Below, in pieces: positions 21,891-34,127 of a stretch of DNA of 64,000 nucleotides. The stretch comes from Mortierella alpina. Taxonomy: Eukaryota; Mortierellomycota; Mortierellomycetes; Mortierellales; Mortierellaceae. Under the pieces are notes generated by a model that saw only the letters and a list, made by a program, of their open reading frames with translations, searched no databases and was not told where the DNA came from. How positions within the stretch are numbered: the stretch's first letter is position 1; each line of letters opens with the position of its first letter. Position numbers and translations under genes: made by a program. The DNA is taken from contig JANATF010000008.1 in the NCBI GenBank assembly GCA_029449245.1, forward strand, positions 558,001-622,000. The letters run 5' to 3'.

Positions 21891-24336
21891 ATGTCCACAA
21901 CCAATGGAGGCGACAGCTACCGTGCATGGATGTTCACACTGGCCTCAACGCTAGCGTGTGTCTTTGGAGGTAAGCCTCATCGCCCAAGGCCTTTACTTCT
22001 CACACAGCGAATACGCGCTTAAACTCAGCGGTCGCTTTTTTGCTTTTGTCAACTGTACTCACTCGTCCCACGAATAGCTGGATTGATCTTCATCGACACC
22101 ATCGCGAAGAAGGTCCTTGGACGCGATGTCTCCATCCTACAGAATCACAAGTTCTTGGCTGGATCTCTCGGATTGGGATCCGGTGTCATGGTGAGTGCGC
22201 CGATGCGGTTCAAGAGTGAGAGAGTGAGCTTTTTTTAGGAGATGCCCTCGTGTTGTGGTTGGTTCAGACTAGGGGTGTGTGCAATATGCTGGGATCATCG
22301 GGTGGGAAATTGGAGGAGACTTTTTTTTCCGAATTGCATGAGCAGGGGACCTCTCCCTCTATTCTCAGAGAGGCAGCTGTCAACTGCACAAAGCAACCAA
22401 AACAACAAGGAGATGCACCGAGAAGACGTTGGACGGAAGAAAGGAATCGATGATAGCTTTTTTTTTTTTTTTGCGTAACCATGCATGTTAGTTGCGGGAC
22501 ACGAAGCCATACTTCTTCGGGAACAAACCAACATGTCCTGATAGCGTTTTCCTTACGCATCACCCCTGCTGTTTAGATATTCTCAAGCTTCTACAACCTA
22601 CTGCCAGAGGCCAAGGAGCAGCTCTCATCAGATTTCTCAATCTTTTCCGAGCATGCGGACGCTTTTCTGATGCTTTTCTTCTTTGCAGGCGTGGGGGTAA
22701 TGGCCCTCATTCATTGGGTCATGCACCGGTTTGACTCTGGCGCCAGCTCACCAGGGATTGAGAACAGTGGGGCGATAGAGCAGTTTATGCGGCGTGAAGC
22801 ACATGCCACCACAACACCCATGGCTCAGCACTCTGCGTTTGCAAAGCATCCTCGCCCTGGAGCAGCCGTCGGAACCTTGGCTGCACCTATTTGCCAAGAG
22901 TGCATACAGGAGGGCAATGACGAAAGCGGCAGTGGGCTGGATGATATGGAAATGGACGAGGACGAGCGGTACAACGACTCGGAGTATGTGGATGACGAGG
23001 TGGCTTCGTTGCTGAACAATGCCTTCCTGCAAATCGGGACCACCCCCAACGGCCGTTTGGATGAAGAGAGCGCGCCGCGTCTTGCAAGAAGCGGACACCC
23101 TGGCTACGAGGACGATCAAGAGAGCATCGAAGTTGTCATTGGTGACCAAAAGGACACGATTTTGAGGCGCACACTCGACCCGATGGGCGAAGACGAGGAG
23201 CTTCCGAGCCACACGGTGCCGGTGGGTGGCGCCGGGCTGTCGTCCTCTAGCAGGAACTCTTGGTCCACAGCTTCCACACGCTCTCAAAAGCCGTTCGCTC
23301 CCGTCAACAAGAAAAAGTCTGCCTCTGGAGCCACCAAGAACAACGGAGTCAGCAACAGCGACGGTGGCAGCAGCAGCAGTAACCATCATAACAGACACCG
23401 AACACCCAAAGTGTGTCAGCACAGGCATCCGTCCCACGAACAACAACCGCTGTTGAGACAGCACTGTCATGGAGCGCCTGCCGAGGGAGTGAACGCGGGA
23501 TCGAGCTATGGCGCTACGGGACGACCCCATCCATCGCATCCTCATCCTCATCCTCCTTCAACGAACGCCTCCCACCCTGATCATGCGACCCACCTTCGCA
23601 GGACATCGTTCCCTCGGTTGAAGACACAAAACTCAATCTACTCGACCCACGACAATCTCGATCACGCTGTCGCCGACGACCGTGAGCACGCCGATTTGAC
23701 AGAAATCGGCATCCAGACGGCACTGACGATTGCCGTCCACAAATTTCCAGGTAAACCCAGGACCGACACAAAAGCACACGTTGCTGCCCTAGTCGCAAAA
23801 AAAAAAAAGAAAAGGAAGAGGAGCGTTTCGAAAAGTCTGCAAGAGAACTAATGACCCCTACTCTTTTTTTGACTCCTTTTTTGCTTTTGATATGACAATG
23901 ATTAGAGGGAATGATCACCTTCCTCTCAACTACCGCAGATCCTTGTCTTGGCCTGTCGGTCTTCACCGCCATTGCAGTGCACAATATCATCGAAGGCTAC
24001 CTCATTGCGTTCCCACTCTTCATTGGATTACACTCACGTACAAAAGCCTTTGCGCTAGCAGCCGCCCTCGGAGGCCTGTCACAGCCAATGGGCGCAGTAA
24101 TGGGCTGGTTCATACTCAGGAAAGTGGCGAGTCTCGGCTGGAAGGTCTCGGCAACAGGGTGTATTTATGCGGTCGTGGCCGGTATGATGGCCTCCATTGC
24201 CGTGAACGGCATGTGGCCTCAGGCTGTCAAGTGTGTCGGCAGGAACAAGACCAAAGTGGTCCAGTACTCCTTCTTTGGAGGGATCGCCGTCATGGGTATC
24301 TGCCAGGCTGTCATGGGCTCCAAGTGTGATTTTTGA
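21891..24336 (+). CDS. ZRT3: ZIP-family zinc transporter, Zrt3-like (vacuolar type)
   Basis: Exons 21891-21969, 22078-22190, 22577-23750 and 23906-24336 give 598 residues. The N-terminal membrane segments with GAGLIFIDT, LGSGVMIFSSFYNLLPEAK match the Zrt3 branch. A very long hydrophilic loop (about residues 110-445), rich in acidic residues, Ser and His (for example HPSHPHPHPP), separates the two membrane halves. The second half has HKFPEG and HNIIEG, the metal-binding helices of ZIP proteins; the usual Pro of HNIPEG is Ile. Yeast Zrt3 exports stored zinc from the vacuole, and the same role is inferred. The His-rich loop may bind zinc and regulate transport. Confidence 0.85.
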
Positions 24337-24583
24337 AGAACGGGCACGATATTGGAAGCCGAACGATAGTTTTCTCTCTCTCTCTCTCTCTCCCTTTCTC
24401 CATCTTCTTCCCTTGTATGCCTGTTATTCCTGTACTTTTATGTCGACTTGTATAGCGTACCTCCCTCCCTTTCCTCACTTCCTTGTATATAGCCCATTTG
24501 GTCACTGACTTCATTTCCTATCGTACACAAAAGCGCCATTGTTCGAAATGAAAAGAGAAAACCTCCTTGATAACGTTGTCTGC

Positions 24584-26383
24584 TCATAAAAAGTAGTGGA
24601 TTGTATCCTATGAAGCCAGGAATTGACAAAGATATCAGAAAAAAAAACGGTTCAACGAAGCGACAGTACGCAAAGAATGAAAAAAAAGTCTGCTTACTTG
24701 AGTTGGATCTGCATTGTTGGAGGTCAGGTAACTCAAGCCGTTGGTACCGTTCCCACTTCCTCCATTGCTACTGACAGCATGAGCGCTGACAGTGTTACCA
24801 AACAGCCCCGTAGGAATACCATTGGAAAATAAAGCTCTTTGTGCTTCGGACGGCGACGGACGCTCATTTTCCGGTGCAGCCTCAAAAACGTTGAAATGAC
24901 GTTCGCCCTCCGTTCCCACCTCAAGAATCGACGCCAAGTTTCCGCAGCGGTAGCAATAATTGGGTGCGGACCACACTGTCGAAAGCTGGTCGTCAAAAAG
25001 CACTTGAAAGCCCTCCATGCAAAGCTGATGTGCGCGTAAGATATGATCCATTCGGTTCTCGTGCAAAAACTTTTCCACCACAAGGCTTCCAAAGGTGTAG
25101 CCAGCACCTCTATAGAGTATGTATTGTTGTTGTTGAACAGGGGTTGAAGGGGGTGAGTGCCTTGTCCCTGTATGACGAATCAGCAAGTCAACCATGTAGG
25201 CAAATGGCGTCCACATACCTTGGCGATACTGCAAATTCTTCGCGTGCTGGGTCTGGATCTGACCATACTAGATCTGCCATGGGTCCCTCGTGTGGAATCT
25301 CTAATTTTGTAGATCCAGACGGCGTTAGATGCCATCAGTAGTTGTCGACAAAGTCTCGCAGTCAACACTCGACTCCACAGTCCATCCGTTAAACTACCTT
25401 TGAATCGATCCATGACCTTGATCTGGTCTATCGTGTGAATGGAGGGCGACAATCCTGAAAGACGAACGCACGCCTCTGATGAGTATTCCTGCAACTTTGA
25501 TCACTCTCTGCAGAATCAAACGTCAGATGAGGATATTCAAAATGCGATGCCTACCTCCATGCACACAAAAGATCATATTATCGATGACAACTGACAGAGT
25601 CAGATAGTCAAAGAGATCCGTAAAGTAATGCCAGACCTGTGCGCTTCCGTACTTTTTCATGCATTCCGTGTAAAAGCCGTACGTCTAGTGGGCGAATGAT
25701 ATCCATCCATTAACTACTTCGAACGCGTTGATGAGAGCCAGATCAGAAAGACGGGTTCCCAAGTACCTGGGTCACTGCACGCGACTCATGATTGCCACGG
25801 ACAAGCTGGACTCTATCAGGCCACCGTAATTTCAAGCAAGTCAAAATGGACATGGTCTCGACGCTGTAGAGTCCTCGATCCACATAGTCACCTAAGGAAG
25901 GCATTTTTTTTGAAAAAAAAGTCAATCCTTATGTGCCCCTGTGCAAGCCTGCATTCTGAATGTCTACATGCATCAAGCAGGCCCCCCAAAGCCTATGAGC
26001 GTTACCGAGAAAGAGGTAGTTGGTATCCGGACAGTAGCCTCCTATCTTGAAGATTTCCAGTAAGTCGTAGAACTGCCTAATACGCGTTGTAAAACGAACT
26101 TTTCTTAGTCATGGGGGAAACATGAAGCTTCTTTCCTTTGCCCAGCTGGCCATGACTCCACTGTCGTCCAATGAGTCCCTTGTTGATGGTACGCATTGGT
26201 GAATTATGAGTCGCTTTACCCGTGAATGTCCCCGACGACTGTGACTGGTGCCTTGATGTGAACGACGTTACTCTCTGACATGAGAAGCTCCTTGGTCTTT
26301 TCGCAGATCTCCTTGATGACCGATTCGGCCAAGAGTTGCCGTTGGTAGAGCGAATGTATGCATGCATCCAGGTCCAGCACCAT
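24584..26383 (-). CDS. PPG1: PP2A-like serine/threonine phosphatase, Ppg1 type
   Basis: Eight exons: 26383-26220, 26076-26006, 25891-25767, 25684-25555, 25454-25398, 25300-25219, 25109-24698, 24607-24584 (354 residues). All metal and catalytic motifs are present: GDIHGQFYD, GDYVDRG, RGNHE and HGGLSP, and further downstream the SAPNYCYR turn. The phrases [13 protein letters not shown] and [22 protein letters not shown] fit the Ppg1 branch better than Pph21/Sit4/Pph3. The last exon encodes only DTIHYFL; its final YFL with C-terminal Leu is the methylated tail typical of PP2A-like catalytic subunits. In yeast Ppg1 works with the Far complex. The in-frame sequence upstream of the ATG is taken as 5' untranslated. 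Confidence 0.9.
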
Positions 26384-26847
26384 TTGCTTGAGTGGTTGTG
26401 AGTTATTTATGGGGTAGTCCTGGTGGTCAAAGTACTCGGTTCCAAATGCTGAAAGCGCGTCTTGGCTGGAAGAGTCAATGCACAGCAGAAGGCTATGATT
26501 TCTTTGGTGTGAGCGGCGCCGGAGAGTAAGAGCTTGGTCAGCAAGAGTGAAGAGGGAAGCGTTTTTAAAGGAGAGCAGAGGAAGGCAGGAAGGAAGGCAG
26601 GAAGGAAGGAGAGGCAGGGCACGAAGAATGGAATGCGCGTCGAGGGACGAGTTGAAAGGGAAAAAAAAAAAGTGCCACCCACCAATGACGGGCTGCAAAT
26701 AAATTTACAAAGAGCATCTTGCCCTCTGTTTCCCTGCACAAGGCTGCCACATGAGCATCCCACCTGGCACATCGCGTCTTCACACTGCTCCCTCCTGACA
26801 GCACGACCTTGCTGAATAAAGATAGCCGTATATATATATTGACTAGA
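26384..26847. other. Short intergenic region with GGAA-rich repeat
   Basis: This holds the promoter of the Ppg1 gene, which follows the 3' end of the alginate-lyase-like gene on the same strand. A GGAAGGCA-type repeat lies at about 26570-26612. No gene is seen. Confidence 0.5.
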
Positions 26848-28772
26848 CTATGTTAGACACCAGTGCCAGATCAATCCCTGGCCACCTCGTGTGGTCGCCT
26901 CTAGCAGAGTCGACATGTCGCACATGAACGTGCTGATAGTTTTGATCTTGCCTTCGTCCATGTCTCTCTGCACCTTGGGTTCCAGTACATCGATCGCATG
27001 CAAGTACTTGTCATCCCCATAGATGTGCCACGCAATCTGGAGGCACTTGAGGTAGTCCGTCATATCAAAGCCTTTGAGATTCTCCACAGGCCATCCCGCT
27101 CCGTCCTTCAACGCATATGGCAACATAAAGTCCACTGCCTTCTTGATCGACTGTCCCTGAGGTCCCTCGTAGAACCACATGTCCACGCCAAGATCGTCTC
27201 CCCATCGGGCAAGTGTCATCAGTGCCTGGAGATTAAAGACAGAGTAATACCACGAGGTCTTGCGCTCCAGCTCCTCGGGCTGCTCTCCCTTAGCCGTCAC
27301 CTGCTGATCGATGCGTACGTGCAGAGCCTGTAGTGCTATATCACGCGCGTCCTGCACTCTGCCCAGAAAGAGGTAAACGGCGATGATTTGGACGTCAAAA
27401 TAGGTTCCGTGGTTATTGTTTCCCTTGCGCTCAACCTTGGCCAACGTAGACGTTTCTAGCCACTTCACATAGCGTGTGAACCATTCCTGCAGACGAGGGA
27501 TGAGATCCTTGGGCCAACTGGGTTCCTGTTTGAGATAGTGAAGCGCATCGAAAACTCTAGATGCAGTTGCGAGCAAAAACATAGAGGTCATTGAGTTGTT
27601 TGTCGATTGACACCACCGGTTATCTTTTTTTTTTCTCAGGGGCCAACCCCAAGAATGTAGGCAGGAACAAAGGAAGCTTAAGGCACAACAGGGTCTTACC
27701 GAAAGATCGTAAACATGTCCAGAACACCTGTCCGCGCTCCCAGCTTCTCGCCCTTGCGCAGAGACCCATAGTTAATGTTTGGGTTCATATAGGTAGCCTC
27801 GTCCAAGAACCACTCCTTGAGACGCATGGCGCACTTGTCCGCGTATTCCTTCCGCCCCGTAAAATGATAAGCCATCCCCATCATGTGGACTTCCCGGATC
27901 ATGGTCCTCAGTAGTCGATAATCCCTCACTGTCTCGATCTCTGGGTTGACATGGCCGTCGATCCGCCTATATGGCAACCCATTTGGCCTGCTCTTATTCG
28001 GCCAGTAGTACTTTGAGAGCGACAGGTAGTCATGAATGTCGTTGGAGGGTGCTGTTTGATTCTTGTTTGTGACAGAGTAAACGTCAGTGCTCCTGACAGC
28101 CAAATTAGCTTCACGGATTATCAGCGCGATCGCGTAATCCCGTTCGCGACGGGTCGAGCTCAGCATCTGTGCATAGCTCACACCAGAAGCCTTTCGAGCC
28201 AAATGTGTCGCCACTACGACCTTGTCCTCCTCGCTTTCGAGCTCCTCGTTGGGTTCAGTCCCGAGCGCGACATTCCCCTCGTCGTCGACCATGGGCCCTG
28301 CACCGCCTGTTCCCGATCCTGATCCTGCGACACGCTCCTGGTCTGTTTCGGAGTCTGAGCCTTCGTTGGAGATATCCTCCATCACGGCCTTGTTCATGAC
28401 ATCCGCCGGTTCAAGCAGGACAGGCGGTACTTGATGGGGCCGGTAATGCTCGATGTGATCTTCCTCTTCAGCACCAGGCTGGCGACCAGAGCTGTCAGGT
28501 ACTGGGTTCGGAATCTCTTCATAAGGGTCTCGCTCCTTGTGCTTGACGACAGGGTATCCAGCGATGTCTTTTCCAACACCAGGTCCAAAGGCCGTGGATA
28601 GAACGATGTAGACAAAGAGAAGACCGCCTGTGGTAAGGATGACACGGCGCAGACTGAGTCGTCCGAAGAGTGTACCAGGGCTTTTTGGCGATCCGCTGCC
28701 ACCGAGAGGTTTATCTTTGAACTGGGGTGCAGCGTGTGAAGGGAGGACCGAGACGGAATTCGGACGCATCAT
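26848..28772 (-). CDS. Membrane-anchored alginate-lyase-like polysaccharide lyase family protein
   Basis: Two exons (28772-27700 and 27634-26848) give about 619 residues. A short cytosolic tail is followed by one membrane segment (about 44-62), a disordered acidic stem (about 70-190), and a helical domain with DYLSLSKYYWPNKSRPNGLPYRR in its first part and NNNHGTYFDVQ in its second. These match the Pfam alginate_lyase fold (conserved WPDP.GLPY..DG and NNHG). Such enzymes cleave uronic-acid polysaccharides by beta-elimination; the substrate here is unknown and a fungal wall or extracellular glucuronan is possible. The intron acceptor abuts a 10-base poly(A) (on the minus strand), so the first residues of exon 2 are uncertain. 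The domain would face the lumen or cell surface. Confidence 0.78.
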
Positions 28773-29257
28773 TGGAATGAAAGAGTGGATAAACCAATGT
28801 GTCTAGGCCAAAGTCAAAAGCTGGACCTTGCTTTAGGGATGCAAGGGATGAAGTAAGGATGAATGACCTGATGCGAGACGGCGGAAGAAAAGAGATAGCG
28901 AAAGCGCAAAAGAAGGGGTGAGGAATAGGGAGGCACATCCTGTGCAAAGTATGTCCCACACTGTCAGGAGAAAGAACGAGTGGGCGTAGCAGTGTATGAA
29001 TGAGTGCCTTCGGGGGTGTGGAATCGAACGCGCGCCGATTCCCATCTGTCCTCGACCATGGCAGCATTGGCCTAGTCAGTCGTTATTGGCATAAGACACA
29101 AGCGCCAGGCAATGCAACCGTGGTCCTGAACGAAGGAGTCGATGAAGAGGAATGGAACAAGGGGGATGGAAGCGATACCCGGGAATTTGCTCTGCTCTTT
29201 GACCTTGGCTTGGGTAAGGCATGTGCATAAGGTGAGCATCGTGCATCAACCCCCTTG
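28773..29257. other. Intergenic region, promoter of the lyase-like gene
   Basis: It is CT-rich on the minus strand. No coding frame is supported. Confidence 0.4.
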
Positions 29258-30550
29258 CTACCAGAGCTGGCACTTCTGTGAAGGGTTCATAGCCGCATCT
29301 GTGGCGCATTGGAAGGCCGCCGCAAACTGTACAGAGTTCTAACCGCGCCGTTGATGCGCCACTTTGCAGGAGAGCGTGCGCCATTGCGGGTCTGCTCAAC
29401 CAGAGACATGGGCGGCCGCTTCTCGCACCATGCGCGTGCAAAGGATAAGAATAACTGCTCTGGAGAAATGTTCTTAGACCGGGCATCTTGCGGTTGTTGA
29501 TACTACAAGTTGACGACAAGAATGCGCAACTCTCCGTCAGTCTGCCCTATTGAGGCTCAGTGTAATTGTAAGCGAGGGCAGGACGTCCTGCAACTACCTT
29601 AATCCCGCGGGATCCGACTCGTAGCGGCTCCTCCAAGTACGGAACGCTTGGTTGAGGCCGCCGTTATCAGCAACATTTTCGCTCAAAGTGCGCATGCCAT
29701 TGCTGCGGTATACCATGCCGCCGGGACTTTGGACCGTGAAGTTGCCGTACTGGTCTTGGAAGCAGCGCGACCTAGCCTTGAACTCATCCTTGGTGGTATT
29801 GGACAGCTAGACGTTTACAGTCGACTCTATAAAGGAAACGGTGAGGGCTAAGAGCTTACCCTCCTCTTTAAGATCACAATGTTTGTGGTCGATGTGTGAG
29901 CGAACGAGTCACTCAGGTGCCTGGCTATGTACTCAAGGAAGCCCTTGGGCGCTACTCAACGTGTTGCCGCATTTGCTCGAGTGGTCCTGTGAGGTCGGTC
30001 TCGTAGCTGTTCAGAAACGCCCGCGCGGCGTCCTTGCCTGCCCTTGCGTCCCCCATATCCCACTTATCGTAGCCAGTTGTTGGCCTGCATATCTGCTTGA
30101 TCAGAGCCGGGAAAAAACTCTGCCCTTTGTATATGGGCTTGAAGGCTATGGAGCGAGCCTCTGCCTCGTCGATCGAAGGGTGCTCGGCCATGATCGTGAC
30201 GATGTAATGTAATCAGAGATGCTTTGCACTGTGCGTACAGGGGTAGGCACAGAAGTCCTCGCATGGATCGACTGTACTATCCATGTCGCTCAAGATCGCT
30301 GCTGCCGCGGTGTGGCATGAGGCTGTGGAACACACGACCTTTAACAAGAAATGCAGAGAATGACTACCTGTCAGCCTGCCAGAACCATGTAGGAAAGGAG
30401 ACAAACGGGTGACGATAGTCCCACCTTATTAGCACCAGTGCGAGCTGCTGAACTATTTCTTGAGTATGTGGCCATAACTACCCATGTGAATAGGCAGCAG
30501 GCCTTCAGGGTTGATAAAGCTTTAAGGTAGTTGTGCTGGTAAGTGATCAT
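29258..30550 (-). pseudogene. Broken M13 metallopeptidase copy
   Basis: Remnants lie in order: a signal-peptide exon (30550-30425), a 100-base exon with the M13 start motif CSTASC and DPCEDFCAYPC (30338-30239), then a gap where the long catalytic exons including HExxH should be, a 209-base exon carrying SENVADNGGL and YGNFTVQ (29806-29598), and a last exon (29502-29258) with SPEQLFLSFARAWCEK, AKWRINGAV and CQLW. The last exon has two one-base deletions (near 29475 and about 29340) that break the frame. Both the internal deletion and the frameshifts prevent an active product. In place of the lost exons is an open frame of 79 residues at 29952-30191 that I do not recognise. Confidence 0.85.
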
Positions 30551-30781
30551 CACCGTGGTGGTTTCCGAAGGAGCTCATGTGGGCATCGCGACTTTTAAGT
30601 ATTTTGCGAGTGTTATTCCCGCACGTAGATCAAAGTAGTCTATGGCGAAACGCGTTTTATTATAGTTTCAAAAGTCCAGGAAAGGAGCCAGCGGATCTTC
30701 TAGTTCGGCGCTAGCGCAACCCCGGCGTTGATGTAGATTCCAAGCTAGTACAGCACGCCGAATCGCAAATGGGTAGCTAAA

Positions 30782-32236
30782 TCAGGGCTGGATCTTGGAA
30801 ACGTCGGCATAAAGGTCGAAGCGGCGCTGGTTGTTGAGAGGAATGCTTTGACGGAACTCGTTCATCTTGGAAAGGTCTGTTTTCATAATGCATGTCAAAA
30901 GACGTACATTAGTACGCATAAAACAGTGCAGTAGTATTGTTCTTCAATAGCATCGACTTACCAAGGTCTGCATAGACGATGCTCTGCTTCTCGTCCGTGG
31001 TCTGGATAACATCGCCAGCAGGCCCGACAATAGTCGAGTGGCCCCATGCATGGTAATTGGCCGAGATATCACGCGCTGGCGAACATGCAGCGACGTACAT
31101 CTGGTTATCGACCGCTCTAGCGCGCTGAAGCAACTCCCAGTGCAAAGGTCCTGTGGTCATGTTGAAAGCTCCAGGGTAGATCATAGCAAAGCAGCCTAGA
31201 TTGAGAAGTCCGCCGTGAAAGGATGACAGAGTGTTAGCGCAGTGCTGACACCAAAAACAACGGACTGCTCTTCCAGTAGAGCTCTATTACCTTGGCGCGC
31301 GGCAATCATGGCTGGCTCTGGGAAGCGAATATCATAGCAAATACCCACGCCAATTTTGCCAAACTCTAGAAGAAAGCAAAGAGTGAGCGACAGATTAGCG
31401 ATGAGAATGCTTACGACGCTTGGAGTATGTTGGTGTGAGAAGATGTGATTAGGCAACTGGTCCGTGAGAAAAATTAACACTCATCCTCTCCCCCACAAAA
31501 TTACCAGTATCAACATGAGTCAACTGCTTGCCCGCCGTCAGAGTTTCGCTCTCCTGGAAACGAATCTTGCCAGGTACATCAATATCGAAGAGATGGACCT
31601 TCCTGTGGGTTGCAATGAGCTCTCCTTCTGGGTTGTAGACTGTACATGTGTTGTAGACTTTGTCGTCAGTCGAGTCGCGCTCAGGGATCGAGCCTCCAAT
31701 GAGATAGGCCTTTGCATCCTACAAAATCAAAGTCAAAGAGCCATTGGGAGCTGTTAGATCGACAGGGGATTGGGAGTATCCGGGTGGTGATTCTCCTGGC
31801 AATCGATAACATACCTTGGCCATGGCGGAGAGTGCCTTGACGGAGGGTCCCTCCTTCAAGCTCTCGGCGTATTCTGGAAAGTAGTTTGTGCCGTAAGGAG
31901 AATTGAAGCACTCCTAATGAATGCGCACACGCATAATAGCCAATGAGTGAACGAGTGATAAAGTTCTGACTTGACCGCCGATTGGTTGCAAAGCAGCTCT
32001 TTCCCCAGTGCACAGCGTCGTGTTCTTACCGGAAGAACAATGAGGTTAGCGCCCTTGGATGCGGCTTCGAGGACATGCGTCCGGGCGTTGGCGAGGTTGG
32101 CATCCTTGTCTGCTCCAACAGCAAGCTGGACCAGAGCCAGCTTGCAGGCTTTGTAGTTGTTTGCTGTCGAGGTCATGGTGGAGAGTGCTCTGAAGGAATG
32201 CTTGAAGGGGAGAGAGGAGGAAACGGCGCGCAGCAT
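30782..32236 (-). CDS. NIT2: Omega-amidase / nitrilase-superfamily hydrolase (Nit2)
   Basis: Six exons: 32236-32030, 31913-31815, 31718-31505, 31365-31291, 31195-30962, 30876-30782 (307 residues). The nitrilase triad is complete: Glu in the early core, Lys in [10 protein letters not shown] and Cys in [25 protein letters not shown] and [17 protein letters not shown] are characteristic of Nit2, which hydrolyses alpha-ketoglutaramate and alpha-ketosuccinamate. Translation from the first ATG adds a 20-residue Ser/Arg/Leu-rich leader ([20 protein letters not shown]) resembling a mitochondrial presequence; a second ATG at 32176 starts the conserved part. Dual mitochondrial and cytosolic location is therefore plausible. 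Confidence 0.92.
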
Positions 32237-33030
32237 GACTTGAGTCTTTTTGCTGAGGAGGAGGCAAGAATGAGGCCAGCACCAAAAGGTACAGCCTCTC
32301 AACGCGGGAATCGTTTGCAGCACGTGATGATCGTCCGCTGGCCGCCCAGTACAAATCTGTCCGGTGCCTGACTTGTCGAAACTCCCCTTTCCCTTTTACC
32401 ATAAAGGTGTGTGTGGGGACTGAACTCGACATCCTCGCATGGCCATATCCATCCATCCATCCATCGCTGCCGCATCATCCATCGTTCTATCCAGCAGCCC
32501 CTTCCTTGTTTCCCAGAAGCAGCCCACGCCTCCCACTCGTCCATGGTCACTCGCTTCTCTCGTCCACCCTCCACAGCATGCAACCACCCCACAGCGCTTA
32601 GATCGTCCTCTTGCTTCTGGGACGGCATGCGACATGTTATCGAGAGCACAACATACTGCAGCTAGACTCTCTACATCCCACCACTCCACACCTCCTCCAT
32701 CACCTCCTCCACCATGCACTCCCTGTTAACCCTCGTTGTATGGCCTCATGTCCAATCACCCACGCCACAACTGCCCTTGGCGCGTGCACCACTGACCTGG
32801 GTTGATCGACTCGTGGCAATGGCAAAGTCTATGGTGCTCGCGCTGATACCCTGCAGCCAGGCTCGGACTCGGCCACTTTCTTTACGAGTCGATGCTTATC
32901 CTTCTCAACCGTCTTTGTGTCCTCGCAAGGCTCTGGCAGTCAAGAGAAAAAGTGGCGACAACTATCCAAGTAACTGATTTAAACTCACGCTGTCTTTTTT
33001 CTTTTTCCTTTTGCAAAAAGCATATTCAAA
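32237..33030. other. Divergent promoter between Nit2 and uS8 genes
   Basis: Pyrimidine-rich throughout, with CCATCCAT repeats at about 32445-32465. Sequence shortly before the uS8 ATG (TTTTTTCTTTTTCCTTTTG then AAAAAG) resembles an intron end, so a 5' untranslated intron is possible. No coding gene is seen. Confidence 0.4.
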
Positions 33031-33734
33031 ATGGTCCGCATTTCCGTCTTGAACGACTGCCTCAACAACATCAACAACGCTGAGAAGCGTGGCAAGCGTC
33101 AGGTTTTGATCCGCCCTTCCTCGAAGGTCATCGTCAAGTTCCTGTCCTTGATGCAGAAGCACGGTACGTTTTGCTATTGACACCTGTCAAGTTCTGCATA
33201 TGTCGCGGTTGGGCTTATGGTACCATGATCCTTGACTCTGGAGATTGTACCTGGATAAACGCGCCCTGTTTTGTTGCTGCTGCTGGACGTTTTCTCGCAG
33301 CCAGTCGTCTATGCATTTGTCTTTATTGTTCTTCGAAAAGCAAAAGGAAATCCGCTGTTAATACTAATGGCAGTTGACTCGTCTTGGAGACCTGCCAGTT
33401 TGAAGCAAGTTGGCTGATCACTATACTTTTTATATATGTCATTGCACTGACACACCGCACTCTTTGCCCCTTAGGATACATTGGTGAGTTCGAGGAGATC
33501 GATGACCACCGCTCCGGCAAGATCGTCGTTCAGCTCATTGGACGCATCAACAAGACCGGTGTTATCTCTCCCCGCTTCAACATCAAGTTGAACGAGATTG
33601 AGAAGTGGATCGCCCGTCTTTTGCCTTCCCGCCAGTTCGGCTACATCATTCTCACCACCTCTGCCGGTATCATGGATCACGAGGAGGCCCGTCGTCGCCA
33701 CACCGGAGGAAAGGTTTTGGGTTACTTCTATTAA
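33031..33734 (+). CDS. RPS22: 40S ribosomal protein uS8 (Rps22/S15a)
   Basis: Exons 33031-33163 and 33475-33734 give 130 residues, the same length as the yeast protein. [63 protein letters not shown] and the C-terminal [11 protein letters not shown] match uS8 closely. It binds the central domain of 18S rRNA in the small subunit. The single phase-1 intron of 311 bases is long for this window. Confidence 0.97.
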
Positions 33735-34127
33735 ACCAACCTTCACAAGGACTTCAGGATGTCGGTCATTGCTTCTACAATGGAATAAACATTCTGGAAA
33801 GAATTCTCGACTCTTCAGCCATTTGATATGACCTCTTGACGGAAGTCGCGCGTCCCCAACGAACGCCGTTCAGCTGGCTCGACATGTGTGACACAGGACG
33901 TGGCTGTTGCTGGCGCACACCAATCACCAATATCCCCTTTATTTTTTCTTTCGGCTCGGCCACACTACTTCGCCCACCTTGACACATCGTGAGAGAATCG
34001 ACTGTGTTATTGTGCAGCAGCATCGGCAAACTTTTCGTGCGGTGACCTTATCGGATATATTTTCTGTAGCCATTCGGCGGTCATGGGTGGCGCTACGTAA
34101 GTATCTTGGATGGGAGAGGCTAGTCTA
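33735..34127. other. Convergent 3' region of uS8 and Orm genes
   Basis: It contains the 3' untranslated parts of both genes; no additional frame is supported. AATAAA lies at about 33784-33789 behind the uS8 stop. Confidence 0.45.

Noticed and set aside
26384-26698. In-frame N-terminal extension of Ppg1
   Set aside because: The added residues are low-complexity and not found in the family, whose N-terminus matches the ATG at 26383.
28995-29060. B-box-like GTTCGATTCC on the minus strand
   Set aside because: The flanking bases do not pair into a T-stem and no cloverleaf can be drawn.
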